Counted from the stretch's first letter, positions 26,022-36,204 are shown. The stretch is DNA of 39,540 nucleotides from Lachnospiraceae bacterium AM93-12TA (GCA_027698105.1 JAQERH010000029.1:1-39540), one strand, 5' to 3'. The notes: generated by a model not told the origin, from the sequence alone. Numbers and translations: made by a program.

Positions 26022-27584
26022 TTATTTTTCTGAGCGCGGCGTCATCTGGCAGATGAGTTTTTCTTTCCGAAGAAGCATCTCCTCCACCCGGTCAATATAC
26101 TGCTCTACTTCCTTGACATTTTCCGCTCTTTCCAGACGGTTTTCCGCTGGAAATACTACCTTGGTAGTCGTTCCGGCTCCGCAGGCCATAATGGTCTGCT
26201 TCTCCTCCATAATGAGGATGTTGTAAATGCAGGCCTTGCCAGGCGCGCTGTAACCTACGTTCTCAAAGTTGCCAGCCATATTTTTCTGCCTGTAGAGATA
26301 GTAGGGCTCCATGCCCATCTCCTTTGCATAGCGGGCTGTCATGTCGATCATTTCCTGTGTTCCGGTAATTTTCAGATTTCCGTATTTTTCCCGGAACATA
26401 TTGAGCCTTGCAGCCCTCTTAATAGCCAGGGAATGAACGGTCAGGCTGTCAGGCCCCAGCTTCTTAATCTCTTCCATGGTCGCTCTGACATCCTCCTCAT
26501 CTTCCTCTGGAAGACCTACTATCAGATCCATGTTGATATTGTCAAAGCCCAGCTCTCTGGCCAGAAGAAAGGTTTCCTTCACCTGCTCCACTGTATGGCG
26601 GCGGCCGATTAAATCCAGAGTCTCCTGCTTCATGGTCTGGGGATTAATCGAAATACGGGTAATTCCGTGTTTTCTCAATACCTCCAGTTTCTCTCTTGTA
26701 ATGCTGTCCGGCCGTCCAGCCTCCACTGTAAACTCCTTCACCTGCTCCATGGGGAAGGTGCGTTCCACCTTATTTAAAATAGCCTCCAGATCCTCCGGAC
26801 TCAGCGAAGTAGGTGTTCCGCCTCCAAAGTAAATTGTATCTAAAGGCCGCCCCTTCATTTTCTCCGCCACATAGTCCATCTCCTGAAACAGAGCATTTAA
26901 ATAAAGTCCCGTCCTCCCCTGCCATTTTCCAATCGGAAAGGAGGTAAAAGAACAGTAAAGGCAGGTGGTCGGACAGAATGGAATGCCAATATAAAGGCTG
27001 TAGCCGTTTTCATAGTCCACAGCCGATAAAAGCTCCTTTTCACGTCTGGCCACATCCAGGCTCAGAGCAATTTTCTCCTCGCTGGTAAAGTAGGTTTCCT
27101 TCATGTAATCGTGGATTTCCTGCTCGGAAGCTCCCTCGTAAAGACGTGTCAGTGCAATTTTCGTCGGGCGGATGCCGGTAAGAGTTCCCCAGGGAAGTTC
27201 CTTTCCCGTCATCTGCCGCATCATGCAGTACAGCTCACGCTTAATCCTGTTTTTCGTCTCAAAGCGGCTGTCCTCATCCACCATGATACTGCCCTCTGAA
27301 ACAGTCTCAAATCTGCGCGGTTCTGCCGGCTTAACGCCGCCGTCCTGCGTATCCGAGGCTTCACCTGCCAGGCAGCTGTCCTTGTCCTGATCGCTGTGCC
27401 GGGACACGAGACGCTCCACAGAAAGCCGGAACTCACCGCCTGTTTTCCCGCCTCTTACAATGAGCTGTGCCTCCTGTAAGGCCTCTCCCTCCTCGTGAGT
27501 AAATTTCTGCCCCGGACAGAAGGCCATTAAAAGCTCCCTGATATCCTGTTCAAATGATTGATCGCTTAACAGTATTCCTATCAT
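26022..27584 (-). CDS. hemZ: HemZ-type radical SAM coproporphyrinogen dehydrogenase-like protein
   Basis: Radical SAM enzyme of the HemN/HemZ family, 520 aa. The [4Fe-4S]/SAM motif is CPTTCLYC (CxxxCxxC) within YIGIPFCPTTCLYCSF, followed by GGGTPTSL, a SAM-binding glycine motif. Residues 1-170 form the extra N-terminal part typical of HemZ, and ELPWGTLTGIRPTKI is characteristic of this group. HemZ is annotated as oxygen-independent coproporphyrinogen III oxidase, but many Clostridia with this gene lack a full haem pathway, and HemN homologues can act as methyltransferases or haem chaperones, so the true substrate is uncertain. It starts 16 bp after the MBL hydrolase gene. The hemZ-hisS-aspS neighbourhood is conserved in Lachnospiraceae (known pattern). 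Confidence 0.9.
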   Translation of the reverse strand: MIGILLSDQSFEQDIRELLMAFCPGQKFTHEEGEALQEAQLIVRGGKTGGEFRLSVERLVSRHSDQDKDSCLAGEASDTQDGGVKPAEPRRFETVSEGSIMVDEDSRFETKNRIKRELYCMMRQMTGKELPWGTLTGIRPTKIALTRLYEGASEQEIHDYMKETYFTSEEKIALSLDVARREKELLSAVDYENGYSLYIGIPFCPTTCLYCSFTSFPIGKWQGRTGLYLNALFQEMDYVAEKMKGRPLDTIYFGGGTPTSLSPEDLEAILNKVERTFPMEQVKEFTVEAGRPDSITREKLEVLRKHGITRISINPQTMKQETLDLIGRRHTVEQVKETFLLARELGFDNINMDLIVGLPEEDEEDVRATMEEIKKLGPDSLTVHSLAIKRAARLNMFREKYGNLKITGTQEMIDMTARYAKEMGMEPYYLYRQKNMAGNFENVGYSAPGKACIYNILIMEEKQTIMACGAGTTTKVVFPAENRLERAENVKEVEQYIDRVEEMLLRKEKLICQMTPRSEK

Positions 27585-27600
27585 GTTCCTGTCATTCCTT

Positions 27601-28248
27601 CTATTCTAAGAGCTTTCCCTTGTAGGGAGCCAGCGGATTGTACTTTTTCTCGTCCCCAATGGTGGTGTATCCCAGATGTCCCGGATACACGTTTACATCC
27701 TCCGGAAGTTCAAACAGGCGGTCAAGCACTGAATGAAGCAGCTTGACAGAACTTCCGCCAGGCAGATCCACCCGGCCATAGGAGCCCTCAAAAAGTGTAT
27801 CCCCGGCAAACAGAGCCTTCTCACGCTCCACATAGTAACAGCAGGAACCCTCTGTATGTCCTGGAGTGGCGATCACCTGGAAGGAAGAGCCAATCAGATT
27901 CACCGTCTCATTATCTCTCACCCACACGTCTGCCTCTGCGCGGATTATTGTTCCAAGAAGGCTCTTGGACAGATTCAGATTCTCATCTGCCATGAGCTCC
28001 TTCTCTTCCTCCAGAGCGTAAACCTTCGCTCCAAAGGCCTTTTTCACCTCATCCATGGCTCCGATGTGGTCCGAATGGCCGTGAGTCAGCAAAATAGCCT
28101 TCACATCCAGTCCGTCCCTTTTACAGCACTCTATAATCAGATCGCCCCGGTCGCCGGGATCTATGATCACCGCTTCCTTCGTCTCCTCATTTGATACAAT
28201 ATAGCAGTTAGTCTGCACATAGCCTACTGTCAGCTTTTTAATCTGCAT
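27601..28248 (-). CDS. MBL-fold hydrolase, glyoxalase II-like
   Basis: Cytoplasmic metallo-beta-lactamase-fold hydrolase of 215 aa, close to the GloB/YcbL group of small glyoxalase II-like enzymes. Metal ligands are visible in order: THGHSDHIG (HxHxDH), the His in TPGHTEGS, the Asp in FAGDTLF and the His in YPGHLGYTT. It lacks the C-terminal substrate domain of classical glyoxalase II, so hydrolysis of S-lactoylglutathione should not be assumed; a thioester substrate is possible. ATG 28246-28248 follows an AGGAGAGGACAGG stretch. It sits between relA (59 bp upstream) and hemZ (16 bp downstream), so it is probably cotranscribed. Confidence 0.9.
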   Translation of the reverse strand: MQIKKLTVGYVQTNCYIVSNEETKEAVIIDPGDRGDLIIECCKRDGLDVKAILLTHGHSDHIGAMDEVKKAFGAKVYALEEEKELMADENLNLSKSLLGTIIRAEADVWVRDNETVNLIGSSFQVIATPGHTEGSCCYYVEREKALFAGDTLFEGSYGRVDLPGGSSVKLLHSVLDRLFELPEDVNVYPGHLGYTTIGDEKKYNPLAPYKGKLLE

Positions 28249-28307
28249 TCGCCTGTCCTCTCCTTCAGCTTAAGTTTAGCAAAATACGGAAACATAGAGA
28301 AAACTGC

Positions 28308-30596
28308 TTATCCCGCAGTTCTCTCTATATCTATTACGCCTTCAATCTGTCTCAGCTTGTCGGCCAGTTTATTCAGTTCTTCAATGCCCCGGATATCAAA
28401 GGTCATCAGAATGGTGGCCTTTCCCTGCTTGCTGGTTCTCACATTCATGGACTTGATGTCTATCTGGCGCTCTGTGAACACCTTGGACAGATCCACAAAC
28501 ATGCCGATCCGGTTATTGGCAAAAATCTTAATCTCTGTGGTATAGCGCTCCTTGCCAGCCTCGTCTCCAGCCGGCTGCTGCCACTCAGCTTCAATGAGCC
28601 TTGCCTTCTCATCATCCGGCAGGTTCATCACATTAATGCAGTCTGTCCTGTGAATGGAAATTCCCCGGCCTCTTGTCACAAAGCCCACAATCTCATCTCC
28701 CGGCACAGGGCTGCAGCACTTGGAAAAGCGCACTGCCAAATCGTCGATTCCTTTTACCACAATACCGCTCTTTGACTTGCCGTGGGCGATAGCCACAGGA
28801 ACCTTGTTTCCATCCCCGATGGAATCCAGAATGGTAGCGTCCGTCTTCTCCTTCTCCATCTTTTTCGTATGGGCCTCCATCATCTTATTGATGACCTGGC
28901 CCTCCTTCAGGCCGCCGTGACCAATGGAGGCAAGGACCGAATCCCAGTCCTTGTAGGAGTACCGCTTCATTACCTTTTCCATAAATTCCGGCTTATTCAG
29001 TTCTGCATAGTTAATGCCCTTATTCCGGCAGTATTTGTCAATCATATCGCGGCCGCGGATAATATTATCTTCTTTTAACTCCGCCTTGAACCACTGATTG
29101 ATCTTATTCTTCGCCTGGGTACTCTTAACAATCTTCAGCCAGTCCCGGCTGGGTCCCTTACAGTTCTGGGACGTCAGAATCTCAATCCGGTCGCCGTTTT
29201 TGATTACATAATCAATGTTCACCAGCACGCCGTTAGCCTTGGCGCCCACCATCTTATTTCCTACCGCACTGTGGATGGAATAGGCAAAGTCAATGGGCGT
29301 AGAACCGCTGGGCAGGTTCTTTACATCTCCTGACGGGGTAAAGCAGAATACACTGTCTGAGAACAAATCCAGATCACTCTTTAAGGAATCCAAAAATTCC
29401 TTGTTGTCAGACATATCCTTCTGCCACTCCAGAATCTGGCGCAGCCAGGAAAGCTTCTCCTCCGCGCTGTCCATGGCCGCCTTAGTGCTTCCGCTCTGTT
29501 TATATTTCCAGTGGGCGGCAATTCCGTACTCAGCCACCCGGTGCATCTCGTAGGTACGGATCTGAATCTCAAAGGGGCGTCCGCTGCTTCCGATCAGAGT
29601 CGTGTGAAGAGACTGGTAGTTGTTGATCTTGGGCATGGCGATATAATCTTTGAAACGGCCTGGAATCGGCTTGTACATCTCGTGAATCACACCCAGAGCC
29701 CCATAGCAGTCCTTCACTGTATCCACAATAATACGGACAGCAAACAAATCGTAGATCTGATCCAGCGTCTTGTTCTGCTTCACCATCTTCTTATAAATGC
29801 TGAAGAAATGCTTCACCCGGCCGTCCACCTTGCACTCGATTCCGGCGTCGTCCATGTGGCTCTTCACCTCGTCCACAATACTCTTAACAAAAGCCTCCCT
29901 GGAATCCTTTCTCAGGGATATCTTTTCCGCCAGATCATAGTACACGTCCGGTTCCAGATACTTGAGGGACAGATCGTCAAGCTCTGTCTTGATTCTGGAA
30001 ATTCCCAGACGGTCTGCGATTGGCGCATAGATCTCCATGGTCTCTCTGGCCTTTTCCTTCTGCTTCTCCGGCTTCATATACTGAAGCGTTCGCATATTGT
30101 GAAGGCGGTCCGCCAGCTTCACCAGGATAACCCGGATATCCTTAGCCATGGCGAGAAACATCTTACGCAGGTTCTCCGCCTGCATTTCCACTTTATCCTT
30201 GTCCCAGTTAATATTTGTCAGCTTTGTAACGCCGTCTACTAACAGCGCCACCTCGTTTCCAAACTGCTCTGCCACACCTGCTGTGGTCATCACTGTATCC
30301 TCCACCACATCGTGAAGAATACCAGCTACAATCGTCTCCTTATCAAGCTCTAAATCAGCCAGGATAATTGCCACGCACAGAGGATGGATGATATACGGCT
30401 CCCCAGATTTACGCTTCTGTTCCTTGTGGGCATCATACGCAAGCCTGTAGGCTTTCTCCACCATAGTAATATCATCAGAAGGGTGGTATCTGTGGATGCT
30501 GTTAATCAAATCCTGATACAATACCTCCGGGCTTGTAAAATCAGCAGGCTGTTCCAGCTCTCTATCCAGTTGTTTTATCTGATCCATCTTTTCCAT
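28308..30596 (-). CDS. relA: Bifunctional (p)ppGpp synthetase/hydrolase
   Basis: Long Rel enzyme (762 aa) that makes and degrades (p)ppGpp in the stringent response. Domains in order: HD hydrolase with HDVVED (about residue 95), synthetase with YDLFAVRII and GRFKDYIAMPK (RFKD is the RxKD form typical of bifunctional Rel rather than ExDD of E. coli RelA), TGS (VFCFTPSGDVKNLPSGSTP, about 415-475), a conserved Cys region (FSKCCSPVPGDEIVG.. HRTDC) and a C-terminal ACT domain (about 690-760). Both catalytic halves look intact. ATG 30594-30596 has GGGAGG 7 nt upstream. It has its own promoter (30665-30693) and heads the operon with an MBL hydrolase, hemZ, hisS and aspS. The symbol rel would serve equally well. 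Confidence 0.97.
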   Translation of the reverse strand: MEKMDQIKQLDRELEQPADFTSPEVLYQDLINSIHRYHPSDDITMVEKAYRLAYDAHKEQKRKSGEPYIIHPLCVAIILADLELDKETIVAGILHDVVEDTVMTTAGVAEQFGNEVALLVDGVTKLTNINWDKDKVEMQAENLRKMFLAMAKDIRVILVKLADRLHNMRTLQYMKPEKQKEKARETMEIYAPIADRLGISRIKTELDDLSLKYLEPDVYYDLAEKISLRKDSREAFVKSIVDEVKSHMDDAGIECKVDGRVKHFFSIYKKMVKQNKTLDQIYDLFAVRIIVDTVKDCYGALGVIHEMYKPIPGRFKDYIAMPKINNYQSLHTTLIGSSGRPFEIQIRTYEMHRVAEYGIAAHWKYKQSGSTKAAMDSAEEKLSWLRQILEWQKDMSDNKEFLDSLKSDLDLFSDSVFCFTPSGDVKNLPSGSTPIDFAYSIHSAVGNKMVGAKANGVLVNIDYVIKNGDRIEILTSQNCKGPSRDWLKIVKSTQAKNKINQWFKAELKEDNIIRGRDMIDKYCRNKGINYAELNKPEFMEKVMKRYSYKDWDSVLASIGHGGLKEGQVINKMMEAHTKKMEKEKTDATILDSIGDGNKVPVAIAHGKSKSGIVVKGIDDLAVRFSKCCSPVPGDEIVGFVTRGRGISIHRTDCINVMNLPDDEKARLIEAEWQQPAGDEAGKERYTTEIKIFANNRIGMFVDLSKVFTERQIDIKSMNVRTSKQGKATILMTFDIRGIEELNKLADKLRQIEGVIDIERTAG

Positions 30597-30664
30597 ACAT
30601 ACGCCTCCCAGCTTCAGGCATCTGCTCCCATCATGCCTTTGTCGTTTTATAGAGAATTATCACT

Positions 30665-30693
30665 ATTATAATTTTTTTTGTCAGAAAATGCAA
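30665..30693 (-). promoter_or_regulatory. Promoter of relA
   Basis: Minus-strand TTGCAT (30688-30693), a 17-nt A-rich spacer, and a perfect TATAAT (30665-30670). Transcription would start near 30658, leaving a 5' UTR of about 60 nt before the relA ATG. Confidence 0.75.
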
Positions 30694-30752
30694 TTATTTT
30701 CTGCTCCCTCCTGGACGCCGCAGCCATTTTGATCTGTTTTCCTATGAAATTT

Positions 30753-30821
30753 CTAGGATCTTTCCCCTTTTCCAGAGCACTTATACCCTGTTTCCCCGTC
30801 CGCCAGGCTGACATATTCCAT
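30753..30821 (-). CDS. Possible 22-codon small ORF upstream of relA
   Basis: ATG at 30819-30821 follows a perfect AGGAGG (30831-30836) by 9 nt and reads 22 codons (MEYVSLADGETGYKCSGKGERS) to TAG at 30753-30755. It ends about 60 nt upstream of the relA -35 box, so it would be translated only from read-through of apt or from an unseen promoter. It lies inside an 11-bp inverted repeat. The peptide is not recognised. A chance ORF is quite possible. Confidence 0.3.
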   Translation of the reverse strand: MEYVSLADGETGYKCSGKGERS

Positions 30822-30831
30822 ATAAGTGCTC
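30775..30831 (-). repeat. 11-bp perfect inverted repeat between apt and relA
   Basis: GAGCACTTATA (30775-30785) and TATAAGTGCTC (30821-30831) are perfect inverted copies separated by 35 nt. The right arm abuts the AGGAGG of the small ORF and contains its start-codon base. There is no U-run after it on either strand, so it is not a standard terminator. It could be an RNA structure masking the small ORF start, or a protein-binding site. Confidence 0.55.
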
Positions 30832-30850
30832 CTCCTGTATATGCGCCAGA

Positions 30851-30885
30851 GCGCCGGAATGCCGCTTTTTGCAGCACCCCGGCGC
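30851..30885 (-). terminator. Strong hairpin after apt
   Basis: Arms 30851-30865 and 30871-30885 pair over 15 bp (three G-U wobbles in the minus-strand RNA) around a five-base A loop, 12 bp after the apt stop. The stem is very GC-rich but is not followed by a T-tract, so termination or 3'-end protection is uncertain. Confidence 0.5.
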
Positions 30886-30897
30886 CCCTCCTTCTCT

Positions 30898-31422
30898 CTA
30901 TTTTCCCTCGTAAACAATCAGAGACTCTACCGGATAGTCCTTGAGCTTCTTTCTGCCCTCAAGACCGGCCAGTTCCATGACAAAACAAATACGAACAACC
31001 TCTCCGCCCAGGCTTTCAATGAGCTTGCAGATCGCCTCCATCGTTCCGCCTGTAGCGATCAGATCGTCAATAATGACAACCTTCTGTCCAGGCTTAATGG
31101 AATCCTCATGCATCTCCACCTCGGCGCTGCCGTATTCCAGATCGTATTTCATGGAAACGGTCTTACAGGGCAGCTTTCCCTTTTTGCGGACCGGCACGAA
31201 ACCTTTATGGGCAGCATAGGCTACCGGAACTCCAAAAATAAAGCCTCTGGATTCCGGCCCCACTACCACATCATACTCCACGTTCTCCAATGTTTTCAGC
31301 AGGCCGTCTACTGCCAGCTTCAGACCGTCCGGTTCCTGGAGGATCGTAGTGATGTCCCTGAAAATAATGCCCGGCTCCGGAAAATCCGGAATACTTCTTA
31401 CATACTCCTCTAATTTCTTCAT
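30898..31422 (-). CDS. apt: Adenine phosphoribosyltransferase
   Basis: Purine salvage enzyme converting adenine and PRPP to AMP, cytoplasmic, 174 aa (normal length). The N-terminus IPDFPEPGIIFRDITTIL is the family signature. VVGPESRGFIFG binds the base region and VVIIDDLIATGGTMEA is the PRPP-binding loop. ATG 31420-31422 is preceded by AGAGG with a 10-nt spacer. It lies 49 bp after argH, so it is probably the last gene of the GtrA-YfhO-argH-apt unit, and is followed by a strong hairpin. In many Clostridia apt sits directly upstream of relA, as here. Confidence 0.97.
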   Translation of the reverse strand: MKKLEEYVRSIPDFPEPGIIFRDITTILQEPDGLKLAVDGLLKTLENVEYDVVVGPESRGFIFGVPVAYAAHKGFVPVRKKGKLPCKTVSMKYDLEYGSAEVEMHEDSIKPGQKVVIIDDLIATGGTMEAICKLIESLGGEVVRICFVMELAGLEGRKKLKDYPVESLIVYEGK

Positions 31423-31471
31423 GCTGCTGTTTCCTCTCTTTTTCTATTTTATCTGCTCAATTCTTCAGCGC

Positions 31472-32848
31472 TTATACCTCTGCCAGTCTCTTTCTGCAGG
31501 CAGAGATTACCTGCTTCATAGCCTCCTGTCCAGGAGCTCCGATGGTCATTCTCTTCTTCACGCAGGTTTCCATGCTGATCGCCTCATAGACATCTGCTTC
31601 AAAAACAGGGCAGATTTCCTTATAAGCTTCCAGCGGAAGCTCATCCAGAGAGCATCCTCTCTCAATGCAGGCCAGTACCAGACGGCCGATGATTCCATGG
31701 GCATCACGGAAAGGTACTTCATGGTTTACAAGGTAATCAGCTGCATCTGTAGCATTGGTAAAGCCGTTTTTCGCACTCTTCTCCATTACGTCCTTTCTAA
31801 AGGTCATGGTGGAAATCATTCCTGTAAACAGAGCCAGACAGCCCTTTACTGTGTCGATAGCATCGAAGACCAGCTCCTTATCCTCCTGCATATCCTTATT
31901 ATATGCCAGCGGGATTCCCTTCATAGTCGTCAGCAGGCTGACTAAAGCGCCATATACACGTCCCGTCTTGCCACGGATCAGCTCTGCAATGTCTGGATTC
32001 TTTTTCTGCGGCATAATGCTGCTTCCTGTACTGTAAGAATCATCAATCTCCACGAACTGGTACTCATTGGTGTTCCAGATAATGATCTCCTCACAGAAAC
32101 GGCTTAAATGCATGGAAATTGTGGACAGAGCGCTTAACAGCTCAATCAGATAGTCTCTGTCAGCCACAGAATCCATACTGTTTAAAGTAGCTCCATAAAA
32201 ATCCAGAAGCTCCGCCGTATATTCACGATCCAGCGGATAGGTCGTACCTGCCAGAGCACCTGAACCTAACGGACAATAGTTCATCCTCTCTCTGATGTCG
32301 TGGAGCCTGGAATGATCTCTGAAAAACATCTCAAAGTATGCTCCCAGATGGTGAGCCAGGGTAATCGGCTGCGCCTTCTGCAGATGTGTAAAGCCAGGCA
32401 TGTAGGTGTCAAGGTGCTCCTCCATCAGTCCAAGAAGTGTTTCCAGCAGCTTCTTTACCAGCCCGGACAGCTCGTCAATCTCATCTCTGGTGTAAAGCTT
32501 CATGTCAAGGGCCACCTGATCATTTCGGCTGCGTCCTGTGTGGAGACGCTTTCCGGCTTCCCCGATGCGGTCAATGAGATTGCTCTCCACAAAGGAGTGG
32601 ATATCCTCATACTCTGCTGTCATCAGAAGGGTTCCTTCCTCCACATCCTTAAGAATCCCTTTTAATCCCCCAATAATTGCGTTTTTGTCCTCCTCAGAGA
32701 GAATCCCCTGCTTTGCCAGCATTGTCACATGGGCAATACTTCCCCTGATATCCTGGCGGTACATCTTCTGATCAAATGAAATAGAAGCATTAAAGTTGTG
32801 TACCAGCTGATTCTCCTCTTTCGTAAATCGTCCTCCCCATAATTTCAT
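31472..32848 (-). CDS. argH: Argininosuccinate lyase
   Basis: Last step of arginine biosynthesis: argininosuccinate to arginine and fumarate. It has 458 aa (normal about 460) and belongs to the fumarase/aspartase superfamily. Visible motifs: KLWGGRF at the N-terminus, [34 protein letters not shown], and the signature [12 protein letters not shown] carrying the catalytic Ser loop. ATG 32846-32848 has AGGAGG 8 nt upstream; the gene starts 14 bp after the YfhO-like gene. argG is not in the window. All active-site motifs look intact. Confidence 0.98.
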   Translation of the reverse strand: MKLWGGRFTKEENQLVHNFNASISFDQKMYRQDIRGSIAHVTMLAKQGILSEEDKNAIIGGLKGILKDVEEGTLLMTAEYEDIHSFVESNLIDRIGEAGKRLHTGRSRNDQVALDMKLYTRDEIDELSGLVKKLLETLLGLMEEHLDTYMPGFTHLQKAQPITLAHHLGAYFEMFFRDHSRLHDIRERMNYCPLGSGALAGTTYPLDREYTAELLDFYGATLNSMDSVADRDYLIELLSALSTISMHLSRFCEEIIIWNTNEYQFVEIDDSYSTGSSIMPQKKNPDIAELIRGKTGRVYGALVSLLTTMKGIPLAYNKDMQEDKELVFDAIDTVKGCLALFTGMISTMTFRKDVMEKSAKNGFTNATDAADYLVNHEVPFRDAHGIIGRLVLACIERGCSLDELPLEAYKEICPVFEADVYEAISMETCVKKRMTIGAPGQEAMKQVISACRKRLAEV

Positions 32849-32862
32849 GTCAATTTCCTCCT

Positions 32863-35724
32863 TTATGTCTCTTTTTCTATGTCATGTTCTCCCTCTGGCG
32901 TCTCTTTTTCCTGCCATTCTTCAGAATGGCTCTCCGGCAGCTTCTCTGCCCACCGGGCGTGCTGCTCTGAGAGGCGTCTGTGCAGAGCCCTGCGCTCCTT
33001 CTGTCTCTTTCTGCGGGTCACAAAGGCCGCAGCAGCCAGAATAAATACGCAGATCAGGGAAATGATCATTCCCTCCCGCAGCCCCTCCGGCATGTAGGAA
33101 AGCTCTATTACATGGCTTCCCGGCTCCAGCTCAATGCCGAGAAAAGCGCCGAACAGCTCCTGAGGCTGCCTTTCCTGGCCGTCCACTGTCACGGTCCAGC
33201 CTCTGTCGGAGGGAATAGAAGTAAAAAGCGTCCCTCCTGTGCCCGCGTCCACAGTTCCCTTCAGCCTGTCATCCTCCCAGACGGACAGAGTAAAAGGATG
33301 CTCAGCCAGCTTTCTGTATACATGCTCAAGACCTGCCTCATTGTAACGGTAAAGACGGATTCCAAGGTCTTCGCTTCCCTCCTCATTCTGGAAGGTCAGC
33401 GTCTCCCCGGCTTCCACTCTTCCCACCTCAATCAGGTAGCCACGGTTTGTGTTATCAAACGTATCCTTTTCTTCCCCCTTCTTCAGGGACACCGATTTCA
33501 CCTGCCGGTTGGATACAAAGGCATAATACTCGCCAGACTTCTCTGGCGTATAAATCAGGCTTGGGCCGTTTCCCAGTCCCTCTGCCTCCTCCAGCACATC
33601 AGGCGCATCAAACAGGCTGCAGAGTGAATTCTGAACATCCGCAGGATTCGCCATGTTCAGATGCCATTCCTGTTTCATAATGTCAGGAATCATAAAGCCC
33701 AACGGCAGGGCATACCGGTTGGCATAGAGATATGTGCCCTGGTAATCCTGAATATATTCCAGCCGATCCAGACTCTGTTCCTTCGGGTAAAAGGCATATT
33801 TGACGGCCAGCAGGCAGTCCACTAAAGGGGTGCTCCCCTTAATGCTGTATGCGTTGGTAGAGCCTTCGCAGCCAAGACTTTTCATAAAATCTGTCACATC
33901 AGCGTGAGCCATGGAGGAGAACAGGGAAACAGACGGAAAGTGCATCCAGGCTCCATCGTTTTTAGTCCTCTGATCTATTTTCTCCATCCGGTAGAACTCA
34001 CTGCCACCTTTCAGGCTGGCCGCCAGAGTCTCTACCGCCTCATTGTCAGCTGTGTAGGCAGTCCTGCTGGTAGTGGTCACACTGGTGCAGGTAGTGTTTA
34101 CCGCCGCCTCCACGCAGACAGTAAAAAGTGCCAGAAAAGCTGCAGCTGCGGCCCTCTTTCTGCCGTTCGCTTTCTCTCCTCTCCTTCGGTACAGAATCAT
34201 CAGTCCTGCGTATACAGCCAGGAAAAAAACTGCTCCGTAGAATACGGCAAAATGGTAAGCTTCATCTCCCTCCCTGAACTTCTGGGCTAAGAGTACAAAG
34301 GAGACAGAACCTAAAAAGGCCGCCAGAATGCTCCTGTCTGAAAAACGATCCAGATTCCTGTAGGCCTGAAAGCAGGCTGTCAGAATCAAAGCAATATAGA
34401 TAAAGGACTGTCTGGCCGGCAGGCTGTTAGGATAGTGAAAGCCGTGCCAGATGAAATTCAGAACATTCACAGAAAAACTGGCCAGGAAAAACAGCAGCAG
34501 GGAGCAGTAAACAGCCTTCTCCCGCAGAGAAATATTCCGGCAGACCAGATAGAGCAGAAACAGCAGCAGCACTGCTGTTCCGCAGTAAATATTAGGCCAG
34601 TGATCCAGGCCGATTTCCACCTGCACATTTCCAATGTGCCGGGCCAGCATATCCACAATGGAGAAATAGCTTTCAACTGTCTGCGGAAAGCTCATTTCCC
34701 CGGAAGCTGTGCTCTGAAGGGCAAAGATCTCCGGAAGCAGCACTGCTGCCGCCAGGCCCCCGGCCAGAAGCGAACAGCCTGCAAACAGGCCGATACATTT
34801 TCCCCATCCATCCTTAAAAGATTCCCAGTCCATTACCATCAGCGCTGCAAAATAAATCACCATGAAAATACAGATCATGATAGAAATATAGTAATTGGAC
34901 AGAATGGAAAGTCCCAGGGAAATACAGTAGAGAAATCCCTTTTTCTCTCTCACCAGCCGTTCCAGCCCCAAGAGAATCAGCGGAAACAGGGCAATACAGT
35001 CCAGCCACATAATATTCCAGCTGTAAGCTGCCATATAGCCTGACAGCGCATAAAAAATTCCAAAAAAGCAGGCGCCAAAATCTGACGTACCGCTCCTCTT
35101 TCTGAGATACCAGGTAAAGGAAAGACCTGCCAGGCCAATTTTCAGCACAATGGCAGCAGTCATAAATTCAATGACATATCTGCCCGGACATAAAACCAGA
35201 AGCCAGTTTAAGGGGCTGGCCAGATAATAGGCGTAAAGCGCTGCAAAATTGACTCCCATCCCGATATTCCAGCTATAGAGAAGGCTTCCTCCTTCTGACA
35301 GCTTGTGGCGGAATTCTGAGAAAAACGGCGCATACTGATGGTACATATCCGTTCTCAGAAAGCTTTCCTCACCAAAGGGGAAAATTCCTCTCTGGGCAAA
35401 AATGATGATCATAATAACAACCGGTATAAAAAAAGCCGCAATATAGCCGTCTCTGGGCTTCAAAAGTCCTCCCGCTGGTTCTGGGCCTTTTTTCTTCATC
35501 CGGTTCTTTGCAGCCGGTCCGGCTGTACCCGGCTGCCGGCCGGTCTCTGCAGTTTCTCTTGTTTCTGCAGCTTCCATTTCCTCTTCAGCCGCCTCCAGCC
35601 GTATTCTATGACGATTCGCCATCTCCATGTCTCTCTCCTGCGCTTCCTTTCTCCTGGGCGATATGACCTGATTCAGGGCCTGGTCAAACTCCCTTGAAAT
35701 CCATGTTATGTCGTCTTCTCTCAT
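32863..35724 (-). CDS. YfhO-family multi-pass membrane protein
   Basis: Integral membrane protein of 953 aa in the YfhO family (GT-C-like), which in Gram-positive bacteria is tied to glycosylation of wall polymers or lipids; the exact substrate is unknown. About the first 93 residues are hydrophilic and charged ([19 protein letters not shown]), unusually long and probably cytoplasmic. The first membrane segment is [17 protein letters not shown], then [16 protein letters not shown] and [20 protein letters not shown], the typical family region. About ten or more further membrane segments follow, then an extracytoplasmic domain (about 540-880), a last membrane segment ([16 protein letters not shown]) and a charged tail. 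It lies 30 bp after the GtrA-like gene, which supports a shared role in sugar transfer. Confidence 0.88.
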   Translation of the reverse strand: MREDDITWISREFDQALNQVISPRRKEAQERDMEMANRHRIRLEAAEEEMEAAETRETAETGRQPGTAGPAAKNRMKKKGPEPAGGLLKPRDGYIAAFFIPVVIMIIIFAQRGIFPFGEESFLRTDMYHQYAPFFSEFRHKLSEGGSLLYSWNIGMGVNFAALYAYYLASPLNWLLVLCPGRYVIEFMTAAIVLKIGLAGLSFTWYLRKRSGTSDFGACFFGIFYALSGYMAAYSWNIMWLDCIALFPLILLGLERLVREKKGFLYCISLGLSILSNYYISIMICIFMVIYFAALMVMDWESFKDGWGKCIGLFAGCSLLAGGLAAAVLLPEIFALQSTASGEMSFPQTVESYFSIVDMLARHIGNVQVEIGLDHWPNIYCGTAVLLLFLLYLVCRNISLREKAVYCSLLLFFLASFSVNVLNFIWHGFHYPNSLPARQSFIYIALILTACFQAYRNLDRFSDRSILAAFLGSVSFVLLAQKFREGDEAYHFAVFYGAVFFLAVYAGLMILYRRRGEKANGRKRAAAAAFLALFTVCVEAAVNTTCTSVTTTSRTAYTADNEAVETLAASLKGGSEFYRMEKIDQRTKNDGAWMHFPSVSLFSSMAHADVTDFMKSLGCEGSTNAYSIKGSTPLVDCLLAVKYAFYPKEQSLDRLEYIQDYQGTYLYANRYALPLGFMIPDIMKQEWHLNMANPADVQNSLCSLFDAPDVLEEAEGLGNGPSLIYTPEKSGEYYAFVSNRQVKSVSLKKGEEKDTFDNTNRGYLIEVGRVEAGETLTFQNEEGSEDLGIRLYRYNEAGLEHVYRKLAEHPFTLSVWEDDRLKGTVDAGTGGTLFTSIPSDRGWTVTVDGQERQPQELFGAFLGIELEPGSHVIELSYMPEGLREGMIISLICVFILAAAAFVTRRKRQKERRALHRRLSEQHARWAEKLPESHSEEWQEKETPEGEHDIEKET

Positions 35725-35754
35725 ACAACCTCCGCACAGCCTGCGCCTTCTCCT

Positions 35755-36204
35755 TTACCTTCTCTGCCTGTCAGAGACTGCCTCCCTGCCGCGGAAAATA
35801 AATAATTTGCTGAGTATATAATTCAGAACCAGAGACAGAGCAGAAACTGCTATTTTTCCAAACAGATTGGACCATCCAAGACCGTTTACCATAAGCTCCA
35901 TACCCGCAATAGTCAGGACTCCTGTAAAAAGTCTGCAGGCCACAAAGGAAATGAACTCATTAAACAGCTTTGACAGCTTCATGGAAGTGCTCTGAAATAC
36001 AAACAGCTTATTCGTAATAAATGCAAACAGAACAGCAGCTGCCCAGGACATGGTCTGGGAAAATACTACTGAGTATCCCATATTATAAAGAGCGAAATAT
36101 CCCACCCAGTCCACAGCCGTCGTCAGGACGCCGAAGATAAAGTAGGACACGGTCTCACGGTTGACACATTTCGCCGCCATCTGCGCCCATATTTTTCTAA
36201 TCAT
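35755..36204 (-). CDS. GtrA-like membrane protein
   Basis: Small membrane protein of 149 aa with four predicted membrane segments (for example VSYFIFGVLTTAVDWVGYFA and MSWAAAVLFAFITNKLFVF). The FGVLTTAVDW, FITNKLFVF and LNYILSKLFIF patterns match the GtrA family, thought to help move polyprenyl-linked sugars across the membrane or support such transfer. It is the first gene of the unit with the YfhO-like gene, argH and apt, behind a clear promoter at 36249-36277. Pairing of GtrA with YfhO suggests a cell-surface glycosylation step (inference). Confidence 0.88.
   Translation of the reverse strand: MIRKIWAQMAAKCVNRETVSYFIFGVLTTAVDWVGYFALYNMGYSVVFSQTMSWAAAVLFAFITNKLFVFQSTSMKLSKLFNEFISFVACRLFTGVLTIAGMELMVNGLGWSNLFGKIAVSALSLVLNYILSKLFIFRGREAVSDRQRR

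Noticed and set aside
29511..30242. 243-codon plus-strand ORF opposite relA
   Set aside because: Antisense shadow of a well-supported relA gene; composition is a reverse-complement artefact and there is no SD or family.
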